64,000 nt of DNA from a bacterium (lineage in GTDB: Bacteria; Planctomycetota; Planctomycetia; Pirellulales; Pirellulaceae). The stretch is taken from assembly GCA_030430075.1 (NCBI GenBank), contig JAUIGN010000005.1, forward strand, positions 299,962 to 363,961, in the 5' to 3' direction. The position numbers and the translations under genes were made by a program. This document shows, piece by piece, positions 55,699-63,913 of the stretch. The notes under the pieces are model-generated. The model was not told the origin of the DNA. It saw only the letters and a program-made list of their open reading frames with translations, and searched no databases. The number at the start of each line of letters is the position of its first letter. Positions within the stretch are counted from its first letter, which is position 1.

Positions 55699-58600
55699 AT
55701 GGGCAACGAGACAACCTACGACGTGTTCCTCAGCTACAACTCCTTGGATCGGCCTGCGGTCGCGCCGATCGCCGAGGAGTTGGAGCACGAGTCCCGCCAG
55801 ATCTCGTGCTTCCTGGATCAATGGTATCTGCAACCCGGACTTGACTGGGTGCAAGCTCTGGAGCAGGCCTTGGCCGCCAGCCATTCGGCCGTGTTGTTTC
55901 TTGGCCCGCACGGGGTGGGGCGTTGGCAGAAGAAGGAGCGCTCCTGGCTGCTGGACCACCAGACGGAGGACCACCGTTTTCCCCTCATCGTCGTGCTACT
56001 GCCCGGTTCTGAGCCGCCGCTGGGGTTCTTGAGACAACAGATGTGGGTCGACCTGCGAAACGGTTCACCGACCAGCGAGCAGTTGGACGCGATAGCGGCG
56101 GCAATCAAAGGAAAGGTTCTCCAGAACGTCGGCGGAAAACAGCCACAAGCCGCCATTTGTCCCTACCGCGGCCTACTCCCGTTCCGCGAAGAGGATGCCG
56201 AGTTCTTCTTCGGTCGCCAGAAATACATCGACGATCTCGTCCGCAAAGTCGATCGCCACCGCCTGGTTGCGGTCGTGGGATCGTCAGGCAGCGGCAAGTC
56301 TTCGGTGGTGCGCGCCGGCCTGGTTCCGAGACTGCGAAAAAACCGTCAGACCATCTGGGAAATCGCCACCATGGTCCCCAAAGAGGAGCCTCTCAAGAGT
56401 CTACTGCAAGCGCTGGCACCGATGCTGTGGCCCGACGTCACAGACGACGTCGATCTTCGCGAGCGGGCCAATGTGAAGGCGAAGTCCGTCGCGGACGGCA
56501 ATCTTACCCTCACCGACCTGGTCGAGCTCGTCTTGCAACATCAGAAAGGGACGCAGCGGCTGCTGCTGGTTGTTGATCAGTGGGAGGAGTTGTACACCCA
56601 ATGCGACGATGCCGCGGTGCGGGACAAGTTCATTGAGCAGTTACTCGAGGCAACGGCCCGCGACAACTCGCCGTTCTCGGTCGTCCTGACCATGCGGAGC
56701 GACTTTTACAACGAATTGCTACAGAATCGGCCGCTGCTCGATCGGCTGGAGAACGCGACATTGGCTCTTGGTCCGATGAGTCCTGAGGAGCTGCAAGCGG
56801 CAATTGAGCAGCCGGCCAAAGAGGTCGGTCTCACGTTTCAGGATGGCCTCGTCAATGTGTTGCTTGGCGCCGCCCGCGACGAACCCGGCCGATTAGCGCT
56901 GCTGGAATTCGCACTCCAAGAGCTTTGGAAGCTGCAGGATCGCGGCAGGATGACGCACGCCGCTTATGAAGTCATGGGTGGGCTGAGCGGCGCGATCGCC
57001 AAGCGGGCGGAAGACATTTACCAAAAACTGAGTCATGCCGAGCAGCAGGTCCTGCCGGGCCTGTTCTGCCGTCTGGTCCGAGTCGGTTCCAAAACGTCAG
57101 AGGACACCCGGCGCCGCGCAGACTTCCGTTCGCTGGACTCGATCTCGCAGCGCGTCGTCCGACGACTCGCCGACCATGATGCACGGCTTCTGGTCACTTC
57201 CCGTGATACGATCATCGAAACGCCCGCAGCAGAACAGAGCACCGGCGGCCACGACGATGCAGCAGCCGCTGCCCCCGCAGTTACCGAGACCATAACTGAG
57301 GCCGGAAACACGGATCATCCCAGCCAAGATCGCACCGGAGAATCGGTGGAGGTGGCCCACGAGGAGCTATTGCGGCGATGGGGGCGACTGACCGGTTGGA
57401 TTGACGAGGACCGAAAATTCCTGCAATGGCGCGGACGGCTGGCGCCGCTTCTCGAACAATTCAAACGCGACCCCAGCGCGGTCTTGCAGTCGGGTGCGCT
57501 CCGCGAAGCCCGGCAGTTCTATCGCTCGCGCCAGGCCACACTGGAGAATGACGAACAAAAATTTGTCAGCGCCAGCATAACGTCTGCGAGAAACCGAAAA
57601 CTCGTACTTGGAGGGGCCATCACGGCGGTTGTTAGCATCGTGACGATCGTCTCGGTGTGGGTCACACTCAACCAACGGGTCGAAAACCTGCTGGCGGCGT
57701 CGCCGGAGGGTTTAGAATTTACGATTCAGCAACTACAGCTCTATCGCCCGCTTGTTGTTGGACGTCTCCACAGGGAATGGGAGAACGATCAACGCGAGCC
57801 GTTGCAGAGACGGCAAATCGCGTGTGCCTTGGCCCGATTTGGCGACGTGACGGACAATGAACTCCAATATTTGCTGCGAGAAATCCCTAACGCGAAACCG
57901 GAAGAATATCACAACTATGTCGCGGCAATGAGGCAAACGCGCGATGCGAGTGTGGCGTTGCTTCAGCTTACGGCAGATTCTGACTCACTGGCCGCGAAAC
58001 GCCGCTACGCATGCCTGGCGATCGCCCTTGAATCTACCGGGCCGGCGGAAATGATGGCCGCCCTGGACGAAGATCCGAGTGACCGCACGGAGCTGATTCA
58101 CAACCTCTGGACGGATTGGGCACCCGATCTTGAAGTCTTGTTACCACTGCTCACTGAAAGCAAGAACGACGCGTTTCGTTCAGCAATATGTTGTGCGCTG
58201 GGACGCCACATCCCGAATTCGCCTGCCGAACGAGAGCAAGTAGTCCAAGTCCTTGCGAAGCTACAGCAAGATGCCATTGGCGGTGGAACGCACAGCGCGG
58301 CTGGCTGGGCGCTGCGTCAGATGAGAGAATCAGCTCCCATCGTTTTGTCAAAGCAGGATCCGCCAGATCGGAAATGGACTGTACGTGATGTCGGTGATTG
58401 TCAGATGACGTTCGTCCTGATTCCGCCCGGGAAGTTGACGATCGGGGAAGATGAGACGGCGCTCGAAGTTGAAGTATCCAAAGAGTTCTGGCTAAGTGAT
58501 CGCGAAGTGACTGCCGCATTATTCGCAGCGGTGTTTCCGCAGGCTGAGGTTCCCGACCCAAATGGGATTTCGCCGCCGAAAACGGACAGCGGTTCGGAGT

Positions 58601-59190
58601 TGCCGGTTTTCGAGGTCAGTTGGTTTGACGCCGTCGAGTTTTGTAATGCGTTGAGCGATCTCCATGACTTGAATCACTATTATCAACTCGAGCACGTTCA
58701 GCGCGGCGAAGGTGACCGAATTCGGAACGCTGTGGTCCATCCACGAGGTAACGATGGCTACCGATTGCCCACCGAAGCCGAATGGGAATATGCCTGTCGT
58801 GCCAAGAGCGAGACAATGTTCTGCTACGGTGATGACGACCTTGAGCGTCCGCGTCTCCTGCGCGAATATGCTAAGTTTAATGCCACACAGGCCGCCATTT
58901 GTGGGAGCAAGCTGCCAAATGGATGGGGTCTGTTTGACATGCATGGGAATGCCTACGAATGGTGCGAAGATTTGTACGGCGCCTTTCCCGCGCCGGGCTC
59001 GCACCGGGTGTACCGGGGCGGGAGCTGTATCGACGTCGCCGGGTACTGCCGGTCGGCGTACCGCTTCAGGTACACGCCGGACTACCGCAACTACGTCCTA
59101 GGCTTCCGTCTTGCCCGCAGTTCCGTCGAGCCAGGTCAAGTTAAGTTAGCGGAGCCCGGAGCGGAGGCGGAGCGGCCGAGCCCGCGGTAG
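55699..59190 (+). CDS. TIR - STAND NTPase - transmembrane - FGE/C-lectin sensor protein with DGR-type variable C-terminus
   Basis: A 1163-residue multidomain protein. Residues ~5-145 are a TIR domain (YDVFLSYNSLDRP), with a candidate NADase Glu80 in GRWQKKE. Residues ~155-560 are a STAND-type P-loop NTPase: Walker A VVGSSGSGKSS (~192-202), Walker B LLLVVDQWEEL (~288-298) and a winged-helix-like ending VAHEELLRRW. A single membrane helix lies near 634-656, then HEAT-like helices, then an FGE-sulfatase/C-lectin domain (~890-1150) with YRLPTEAEWEYACRA and GLFDMHGNAYEWCED. The end of the FGE domain is a putative DGR variable region. FGE catalytic Cys pairs are absent, so it should bind ligands, not modify sulfatases. 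Likely a membrane-tethered sensor with TIR effector. Confidence 0.9.
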   Translation: MGNETTYDVFLSYNSLDRPAVAPIAEELEHESRQISCFLDQWYLQPGLDWVQALEQALAASHSAVLFLGPHGVGRWQKKERSWLLDHQTEDHRFPLIVVLLPGSEPPLGFLRQQMWVDLRNGSPTSEQLDAIAAAIKGKVLQNVGGKQPQAAICPYRGLLPFREEDAEFFFGRQKYIDDLVRKVDRHRLVAVVGSSGSGKSSVVRAGLVPRLRKNRQTIWEIATMVPKEEPLKSLLQALAPMLWPDVTDDVDLRERANVKAKSVADGNLTLTDLVELVLQHQKGTQRLLLVVDQWEELYTQCDDAAVRDKFIEQLLEATARDNSPFSVVLTMRSDFYNELLQNRPLLDRLENATLALGPMSPEELQAAIEQPAKEVGLTFQDGLVNVLLGAARDEPGRLALLEFALQELWKLQDRGRMTHAAYEVMGGLSGAIAKRAEDIYQKLSHAEQQVLPGLFCRLVRVGSKTSEDTRRRADFRSLDSISQRVVRRLADHDARLLVTSRDTIIETPAAEQSTGGHDDAAAAAPAVTETITEAGNTDHPSQDRTGESVEVAHEELLRRWGRLTGWIDEDRKFLQWRGRLAPLLEQFKRDPSAVLQSGALREARQFYRSRQATLENDEQKFVSASITSARNRKLVLGGAITAVVSIVTIVSVWVTLNQRVENLLAASPEGLEFTIQQLQLYRPLVVGRLHREWENDQREPLQRRQIACALARFGDVTDNELQYLLREIPNAKPEEYHNYVAAMRQTRDASVALLQLTADSDSLAAKRRYACLAIALESTGPAEMMAALDEDPSDRTELIHNLWTDWAPDLEVLLPLLTESKNDAFRSAICCALGRHIPNSPAEREQVVQVLAKLQQDAIGGGTHSAAGWALRQMRESAPIVLSKQDPPDRKWTVRDVGDCQMTFVLIPPGKLTIGEDETALEVEVSKEFWLSDREVTAALFAAVFPQAEVPDPNGISPPKTDSGSELPVFEVSWFDAVEFCNALSDLHDLNHYYQLEHVQRGEGDRIRNAVVHPRGNDGYRLPTEAEWEYACRAKSETMFCYGDDDLERPRLLREYAKFNATQAAICGSKLPNGWGLFDMHGNAYEWCEDLYGAFPAPGSHRVYRGGSCIDVAGYCRSAYRFRYTPDYRNYVLGFRLARSSVEPGQVKLAEPGAEAERPSPR
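58994..59107 (+). other. Putative DGR variable region 1
   Basis: Starting at cgggctcg and ending at ggcttccg, this 114-bp segment aligns without gaps with 62097-62210. By eye there are about 25 differences, about 18 at first or second codon positions. They give residue pairs His/Phe, Tyr/Phe, Ser/Cys, Ile/Phe, Val/Gly, Gly/Arg, Tyr/Asn, Tyr/Ser, Phe/Asp, Arg/Trp, Tyr/Asp, Thr/Val, Asp/Val, Tyr/Asn and Val/Phe. Most fit mutagenesis of A in AAC-, AGG- or GAC-type template codons. Confidence 0.8.
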
Positions 59191-59199
59191 CGGGTGGAG
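59108..59199 (+). other. Conserved 3' flank of variable region 1 with GGTA-loop hairpin (IMH-like)
   Basis: About 90 bp nearly identical (about three to four differences) to 62211-62302, encoding the tail EPGAEAERPSPR and the stop. It ends in CCCGC-GGTA-GCGGG (59181-59194), a hairpin whose GRNA-type loop contains the TAG stop. Similarity stops abruptly after gtggag. Confidence 0.75.
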
Positions 59200-59283
59200 G
59201 AGGCCGCGTGAGCCGTAGCGACGCGGCGGAGCGGGCCAGGCGTGTACAGACGTTTAACGCGTCGTGTCCGGTTTTCCCGTGGG

Positions 59284-59300
59284 GCAAGCTTCCAGCTTGC
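59284..59300. repeat. Hairpin repeat GCAAGCT-tcc-AGCTTGC
   Basis: A perfect 7-bp stem with a 3-bp loop in the 160-bp gap between the two sensor genes, just upstream of the second start. It resembles interspersed REP-like hairpins but is unrelated to the GTCATGC family. Only one copy is seen in the window. Confidence 0.6.
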
Positions 59301-59350
59301 GCCACTTATTTATCAAACCAAGCTTCGCTCTCCCAGCATTGAGCCCACAG

Positions 59351-62293
59351 ATGCCCGATCCACCGCCAATCTTTATCAACTACCGCCGGACCAAGACCCG
59401 CGACAAGGCCTTGATTCTGCGTTGGATATTGGAAAAGGAGTTCGGGGCGGGCGTCTCGTTCCTGGATGAGGCGACCATTGCGCCAGGGCGCCCTTGGCGA
59501 ATGGAACTCCGGCAAGCGGTCCAAGGCTGCGAGCTGTTGCTGGCCATGATCCACGGGGAGTGGCACAAAGACCAGGATGAGGCGTCTGGCGAAAAATCTC
59601 TTGATCAAGATCACGATTGGGTTCGCCAAGAGATCGCCACCGCGCTGCAGGCCGGGAAAGTGGTCATTCCGGTGCTGATCGATCAAGCCTACCTGACGCC
59701 TGGCGGGGCCGACCTGCAGCGCACCCGTTTCCCCAGCAACGATTGGCTGCCGGCGGATATCCACAAACTGTTCGAAGGACAGGCTTTTCGCCTGCGATTC
59801 GATGACCTGACACCTCACAGGATGGACGACTTTCTAGGCCATCTTGGCACCCACTTGCCGGAGAAGTGGCAGGTCGCGGCGGAGGACGCCCGCAGCGATG
59901 AGGGCGGCTACTATCCAGGCGTCCTCCAGGAGACGTTTCCACTGCCCGAGCAGTTGCGGCAAGCGACACCGGTGTCTCCCGCGCCTTACGTTGGACTGCG
60001 GCCGTTTCGCCGTGCTGACGCTCGCCTCTTTTACGGCCGCAGTCGCGAGATCTACGAGCTTTGCCATAAGCTCAACCATCAGGACAGCCGGTTGCTGCTC
60101 CTGGATGGCTACTCCGGGACAGGCAAGTCCTCGCTGTTACAGGCGGGATTGATCCCGCGGATGGAGGCGCAAGGTTGGGCGGTGGCCTACGTCCGCCGGG
60201 AAGAGGGGAAGATTACCGGGCTGCCCGCGTTGTTGGCCGCCAGGCTTGCCGCTCTTGCAGCAGCACAGGAACGCAAACTGATCATTCTTGACCAACTCGA
60301 GGAGATCCTGACCAATCCCATTGCCACCCTGCCCGACGAGCTTGCGCGCCTGATCGACGGGCTGGTCAATGCCCTGGAAGAAGACCACGGCCTGAAGGTC
60401 GTCTTGGGATTTCGCTCGGAATATGCCGTTCACATCAAGCGCCAACTCGATCAACACGACGAGAAACCCGCCTATGACAGCGACACCACGCTACATACGT
60501 TGGAACGGCAGGGATTGATCGAGGCGATTCGCAGCGTGAGCGCCGACTCCGATCTCAACGGAGCTGGCAAACCTTACCACCTCCGCTTCCGCCCGTCGCG
60601 GACCTTGCCGGAGACCATCGCGCAGCACTTGATCGACAGCAGGGCCGGGCATCACATTGCTCCGCTGCTGCAAGTCAACCTGGATCTTATCTGGCACAGC
60701 TGCCGCCGCGACGACGGCATCGTGGAGATCACCGGTGCCGACATCCGCAACCTCATTGACACCCATGAAGCCCTGCTGGACCATTATCTCGCCAAGGTTC
60801 GGGAATTCGTGACCTCCGACCAGATGGATGACCAACGTCTGTTGGAACTGTTGCACTTCTATGTCGAGCAGAAGCCGGCTTCGGCCCTGCGGCCCGACCG
60901 CGATTTTGAACACGAGTTTGGTGACGAGAGCTTTGCTCCCAAACTTCGCGAAGCCTGCAAACAACTTTACTTGCTCTACAGCCAGGGCAGCGGTGACGAC
61001 ACGATCACCCGGCTCTCCCACGACTCCTTGGCCCAGGTCATTGATGGCCGTTACAGCCGGCTGACGAAAGCGAAGTACGAGGCGCGAGGTACGCTCGCCG
61101 TGGATAGCCTCAAGCGCGAAATTGACGAGCAGATCGAGTCACTGCAATACGGCCAGGCCCTCGACACCCTGGACCGGATGATGACGGTCGAAGAACAACG
61201 CCGACAACTTCACCCCTATTTCTTTGAGCTGACGTTCTTTTGGAACGAGGCGGGCCAACACCAAGAGATCGGGAAGGTCGTCCAATACTGGCTCGACAGC
61301 GGCCTGCTGAGCGGTGCGCTGCGAGAGCAGGTGAGTCAACTGCTTGACTCCGTACCGGCGCGCGAGCGGCTGCGTGACTGGCTGGCCCTTGTCGATCCTG
61401 CCAGGTATTCCGACATGCAAGCTCGCTATCTGGCCCCGGAGCAGACCGTGATGGTGCATCTTGAAGGTGCCAGGTTCATGATGGGCGATGAGACGGGAGA
61501 TCTTGACGATTGGGCTCAACCAGTGCATCCGGTGCAGGTTTCGTCCTTCTGGATGGGCAATGTGCCGGTCACCTGGTGGCAGTTTGCCTTGCATCTATTC
61601 GCGAATCAGCAAGACGGGGAGCTCGAGAACAAGGCGCCGAGTTGGGGACTGAAGGGGAACCATCCTGCGCTAAATCTGGATTGGTACGAGGCCGTGGAAT
61701 ATTGCAACTGGCTCAGTCTGCAAGAATCGCTGATGCCGGCGTATGCTGTCGACCGAAGTCCCGATCCGGGCAATCTGAGTGAGTATGACGAAAAGAAGTG
61801 GACCGTCCGCCGGATCGACGGTGCCACAGGCTTTCGCCTGCCCACGGAAGCCGAGTGGGAGTTCGCGTGTCGGGCCGGAACGACCACAAAATATAGCTTC
61901 CGTGACGCCGAAGAACTCGGCGACTATGGCTGGTATGATGACAACAGCGACAGTCAGACACATCCGGTGGGTGCCAAGAAACCAAACCCGTGGGGGTTGT
62001 ACGACATGCACGGCAACGTGTGCGAGTGGTGCCAGGATTGGCACGACGATCAGTACTACGAGGAAAGTCCGGAGACCGATCCGCTGGGGCCTGAGGCGGG
62101 CTCGTTCCGGGTGTTCCGGGGCGGGTGCTGGTTCGACGGCGCCAGGAACTGCCGTTCGGCGTCCCGCGACTGGGACGTTCCGGTGAACCGGAACTACTTC
62201 CTGGGCTTCCGGCTTGCCCGCAGTTCCGTCGAGCCAAGTCAAGGTAAGTTAGCGGAGCCCGGAGCGAAGGCGGAGCGGCCGAGCCCGCGGTAG
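59351..62293 (+). CDS. TIR - STAND NTPase - FGE/C-lectin sensor protein with DGR-type variable C-terminus, second copy
   Basis: A 980-residue protein. ATG 59351 starts directly at the TIR domain (PPPIFINYRRTKTRDKA); the frame upstream runs through a hairpin repeat and is excluded. The TIR domain covers ~5-165, with candidate NADase Glu94 in DWVRQEIATAL. The NTPase (~210-600) has Walker A DGYSGTGKSS (~252-261) and Walker B KLIILDQLEE (~309-318). A helical linker (to ~690) leads to an FGE/C-lectin domain (~700-960): FRLPTEAEWEFACRAG and GLYDMHGNVCEWCQDW. No membrane helix is evident, unlike the first copy. The N-terminal two-thirds of the two proteins are diverged, while their last ~70 residues are close. 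Likely a soluble partner sensor diversified by the same retroelement. Confidence 0.9.
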   Translation: MPDPPPIFINYRRTKTRDKALILRWILEKEFGAGVSFLDEATIAPGRPWRMELRQAVQGCELLLAMIHGEWHKDQDEASGEKSLDQDHDWVRQEIATALQAGKVVIPVLIDQAYLTPGGADLQRTRFPSNDWLPADIHKLFEGQAFRLRFDDLTPHRMDDFLGHLGTHLPEKWQVAAEDARSDEGGYYPGVLQETFPLPEQLRQATPVSPAPYVGLRPFRRADARLFYGRSREIYELCHKLNHQDSRLLLLDGYSGTGKSSLLQAGLIPRMEAQGWAVAYVRREEGKITGLPALLAARLAALAAAQERKLIILDQLEEILTNPIATLPDELARLIDGLVNALEEDHGLKVVLGFRSEYAVHIKRQLDQHDEKPAYDSDTTLHTLERQGLIEAIRSVSADSDLNGAGKPYHLRFRPSRTLPETIAQHLIDSRAGHHIAPLLQVNLDLIWHSCRRDDGIVEITGADIRNLIDTHEALLDHYLAKVREFVTSDQMDDQRLLELLHFYVEQKPASALRPDRDFEHEFGDESFAPKLREACKQLYLLYSQGSGDDTITRLSHDSLAQVIDGRYSRLTKAKYEARGTLAVDSLKREIDEQIESLQYGQALDTLDRMMTVEEQRRQLHPYFFELTFFWNEAGQHQEIGKVVQYWLDSGLLSGALREQVSQLLDSVPARERLRDWLALVDPARYSDMQARYLAPEQTVMVHLEGARFMMGDETGDLDDWAQPVHPVQVSSFWMGNVPVTWWQFALHLFANQQDGELENKAPSWGLKGNHPALNLDWYEAVEYCNWLSLQESLMPAYAVDRSPDPGNLSEYDEKKWTVRRIDGATGFRLPTEAEWEFACRAGTTTKYSFRDAEELGDYGWYDDNSDSQTHPVGAKKPNPWGLYDMHGNVCEWCQDWHDDQYYEESPETDPLGPEAGSFRVFRGGCWFDGARNCRSASRDWDVPVNRNYFLGFRLARSSVEPSQGKLAEPGAKAERPSPR
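62097..62210 (+). other. Putative DGR variable region 2
   Basis: Aligns without gaps with variable region 1 (58994-59107). The invariant skeleton RV-RGG-----A--CRSA-R----P--RNY-LGFRLARSS is interrupted at just the positions that face the ligand in C-lectin-fold DGR proteins. Upstream of cgggctcg the two genes are no longer alignable at the DNA level over ~60 bp. Confidence 0.8.
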
Positions 62294-62302
62294 CGGGTGG
62301 AG
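62211..62302 (+). other. Conserved 3' flank of variable region 2 with GGTA-loop hairpin (IMH-like)
   Basis: Near-identical to 59108-59199, including the hairpin CCCGC-GGTA-GCGGG (62284-62297) over the TAG stop codon. The two copies part immediately afterwards. Confidence 0.75.
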
Positions 62303-62321
62303 CGCGTCTGGAAGGCAAACG

Positions 62322-62666
62322 ATGAAGAGAGCGACGGACCGGTTTCCGAGGATCACGGAACGTGACAATTCCGCAGGTAGAGTGGATCCTTTGCCAGACA
62401 GAACCGGCCGCTTTCCAGCGCCCCTGTTTGCGCGGCCGAGACGCGCCCCTGGCCGCCCTGTGTTAGTAGCGCGATGGGGGCTTTACCGGGACACTCGCAA
62501 CGGGATCGCGGAAACATCACAGGCCGACATCGCATGCCGAGCCAGACGATCGAGCCGGACCGTTCGCTATGCCATCGGCCGGCTGACCAAACACGGTTTG
62601 CTGGCTGTGGTGTACCGAGGCGGACTCAACTGCGGCACATCGAAGTATCGAGTCTTGTCCAATTGA
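62322..62666 (+). CDS. Small winged helix-turn-helix protein
   Basis: A 114-residue protein behind GGAAGG, 28 bp after the second sensor gene and on its strand. An N-terminal Arg/Pro-rich half precedes a winged helix: helix 2-turn-recognition helix in SQADIACRARRSSRTVRYAI, then RLTKHGLLAVVYRGG as the wing and YRVLSN at the end. This is the layout of replication-initiator or MarR-like DNA-binding domains. It could regulate the sensor operon or be a mobile-element remnant. Confidence 0.6.
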   Translation: MKRATDRFPRITERDNSAGRVDPLPDRTGRFPAPLFARPRRAPGRPVLVARWGLYRDTRNGIAETSQADIACRARRSSRTVRYAIGRLTKHGLLAVVYRGGLNCGTSKYRVLSN

Positions 62667-62791
62667 AAAGGGGAGCCACTGCGGCAATAGCTGTTGCCTG
62701 CTTCCCATAAGGGACCATGAGGCGCGGTCCCCCATGTGTTGCCTGACGGGAAGGGCGACCGCTTGCAGAAAGCAACGCGGCGACGACCGAC

Positions 62792-63028
62792 ATGCAGGCC
62801 CGATTGCGGGAAGCTTGGAACCGGGCCGCGGCCGATCCGCGGACGGTCCCCACCGGGCCGCCGCAATGCCGGCAGCATATGGACCCGCTGGAATGGCTCG
62901 GCGAGCCGGCAGCAAGCCGGCCGGGTTGGATTCACACAACCTGCCGACTCTGCGGCGGGTTCATCGGTTACCGGCGGGTCAGCGTATCAGCGGAATGCCT
63001 TAACGAACGGAATCGCTTTAAGTTGTAA
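62792..63028 (+). CDS. Small protein with CxxC zinc-ribbon-like motif
   Basis: A 78-residue protein. The helical first half (ARLREAWNRAAAD) is followed by a Pro-rich linker and WIHTTCRLCGGFIGYRRV, where a CxxC pair could be half a zinc site. Coding-like sequence extends in frame 5' of the ATG to about 62747 without another good start, so the gene may be truncated or use a rare start. No ribosome site is visible. Confidence 0.45.
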   Translation: MQARLREAWNRAAADPRTVPTGPPQCRQHMDPLEWLGEPAASRPGWIHTTCRLCGGFIGYRRVSVSAECLNERNRFKL

Positions 63029-63171
63029 AGGCATAATTAGCAATGGTTTGTGAGTCATTCCCGGGTGGCCCTTGAAACTGCCTTGCGGAATTAAAAAAAA
63101 CAGCCAGTTTCTTTAATCTTGGAGGACGATTAAAATTCCGGGCCAGATATTTTAATGTCAAGAGGAAAGCC

Positions 63172-63913
63172 GTGGACACGAACAAGTTCGACCTGAATTG
63201 CCCTGGAAAGCTCGTCCCAGTGGCAACCCAATGGGGGGGGCGACCATGCCTTTATTCCAGCCCCTCTCCCGCCAAGTTGGAGATTTCCTGGACATCTTTG
63301 GCCCTAGCTCAGTGAGGCCAAACAGCAAATCGGGATTCTCGAAGGGCTAGGTCGGACTTTGCCGAATCCAGCGATTCTCCTGCGACCGATGGCAGATCGG
63401 GAGGCGATTCGCTCATCGCGACTGGAAGGCACCTATGCATCGCCAAGAGAGCTGTTGCTTTTCGAGCTGGAGCCCCGTGAGTCGAAATCAGATCGTGACC
63501 CCGTGAATGATCATCGTGAAGTCTTCAACTATCGACGCGCCTTGCTTCAGGGAACCGAAAGTGAATTGCCACTGTCTTTGCGACTCCTTCGAGAGCTTCA
63601 TGACATTCTCTTGACAGGCGTGCGCGGCAAAGAAAAGTCCCCAGGAGAATTTCGCCGAATTCCGGTTGGGATTGGTTCAGAAGGGCGCTTCATCCCTCCT
63701 CCCGCTGATGCGATTGCAAATTGTCTGGACGACTTGGAGAAGTACTTTCATAGAGAACAAGCTGAAATTGACGGGTTGGTCGATTGTTTTCTTTGCCACT
63801 ATCAGTTCGAGACAATTCACCCTTTCATCGACGGTAATGGACGGGTTGGCAGGCTTCTTCTTGCAATCATGATGCAGCAGCGTTTGGGGATGTCAAAGCC
63901 GTGGTTCAAGTGA
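63172..63913 (+). pseudogene. Frameshifted Fic-family (adenylyltransferase) gene
   Basis: A GTG at 63172 behind AGAGGA starts a frame that can be followed as a Fic-family N-terminus only by changing frame near an 8-G run (63233-63240; next block DHAFIPAPLPP), again near 63270 (KLEISWTSLALAQ) and again near 63306-63310 (SEAKQQIGILEGLGRTLPNP). From there the frame is open through ADREAIRSSRLEGTYAS to the intact catalytic motif HPFIDGNGRVGRLL, then stops at 63913 after GMSKPWFK, before the usual C-terminal helices. Fic enzymes AMPylate proteins, often as toxins. Three frame changes suggest a dead gene, though sequencing error at the G run is possible. Confidence 0.72.

Noticed and set aside
59264..59350. 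29-residue upstream extension of the second sensor protein
   Set aside because: It translates a GCAAGCT hairpin repeat; the TIR fold starts right after the ATG at 59351.
55699..62293. FGE-sulfatase domains as maturation enzymes for the sulfatase at 14994
   Set aside because: The domains are C-terminal parts of TIR/NTPase proteins, lack the catalytic cysteine pair in the GGS-x(n)-CRSA region, and are hypervariable there, which suits ligand binding, not catalysis.
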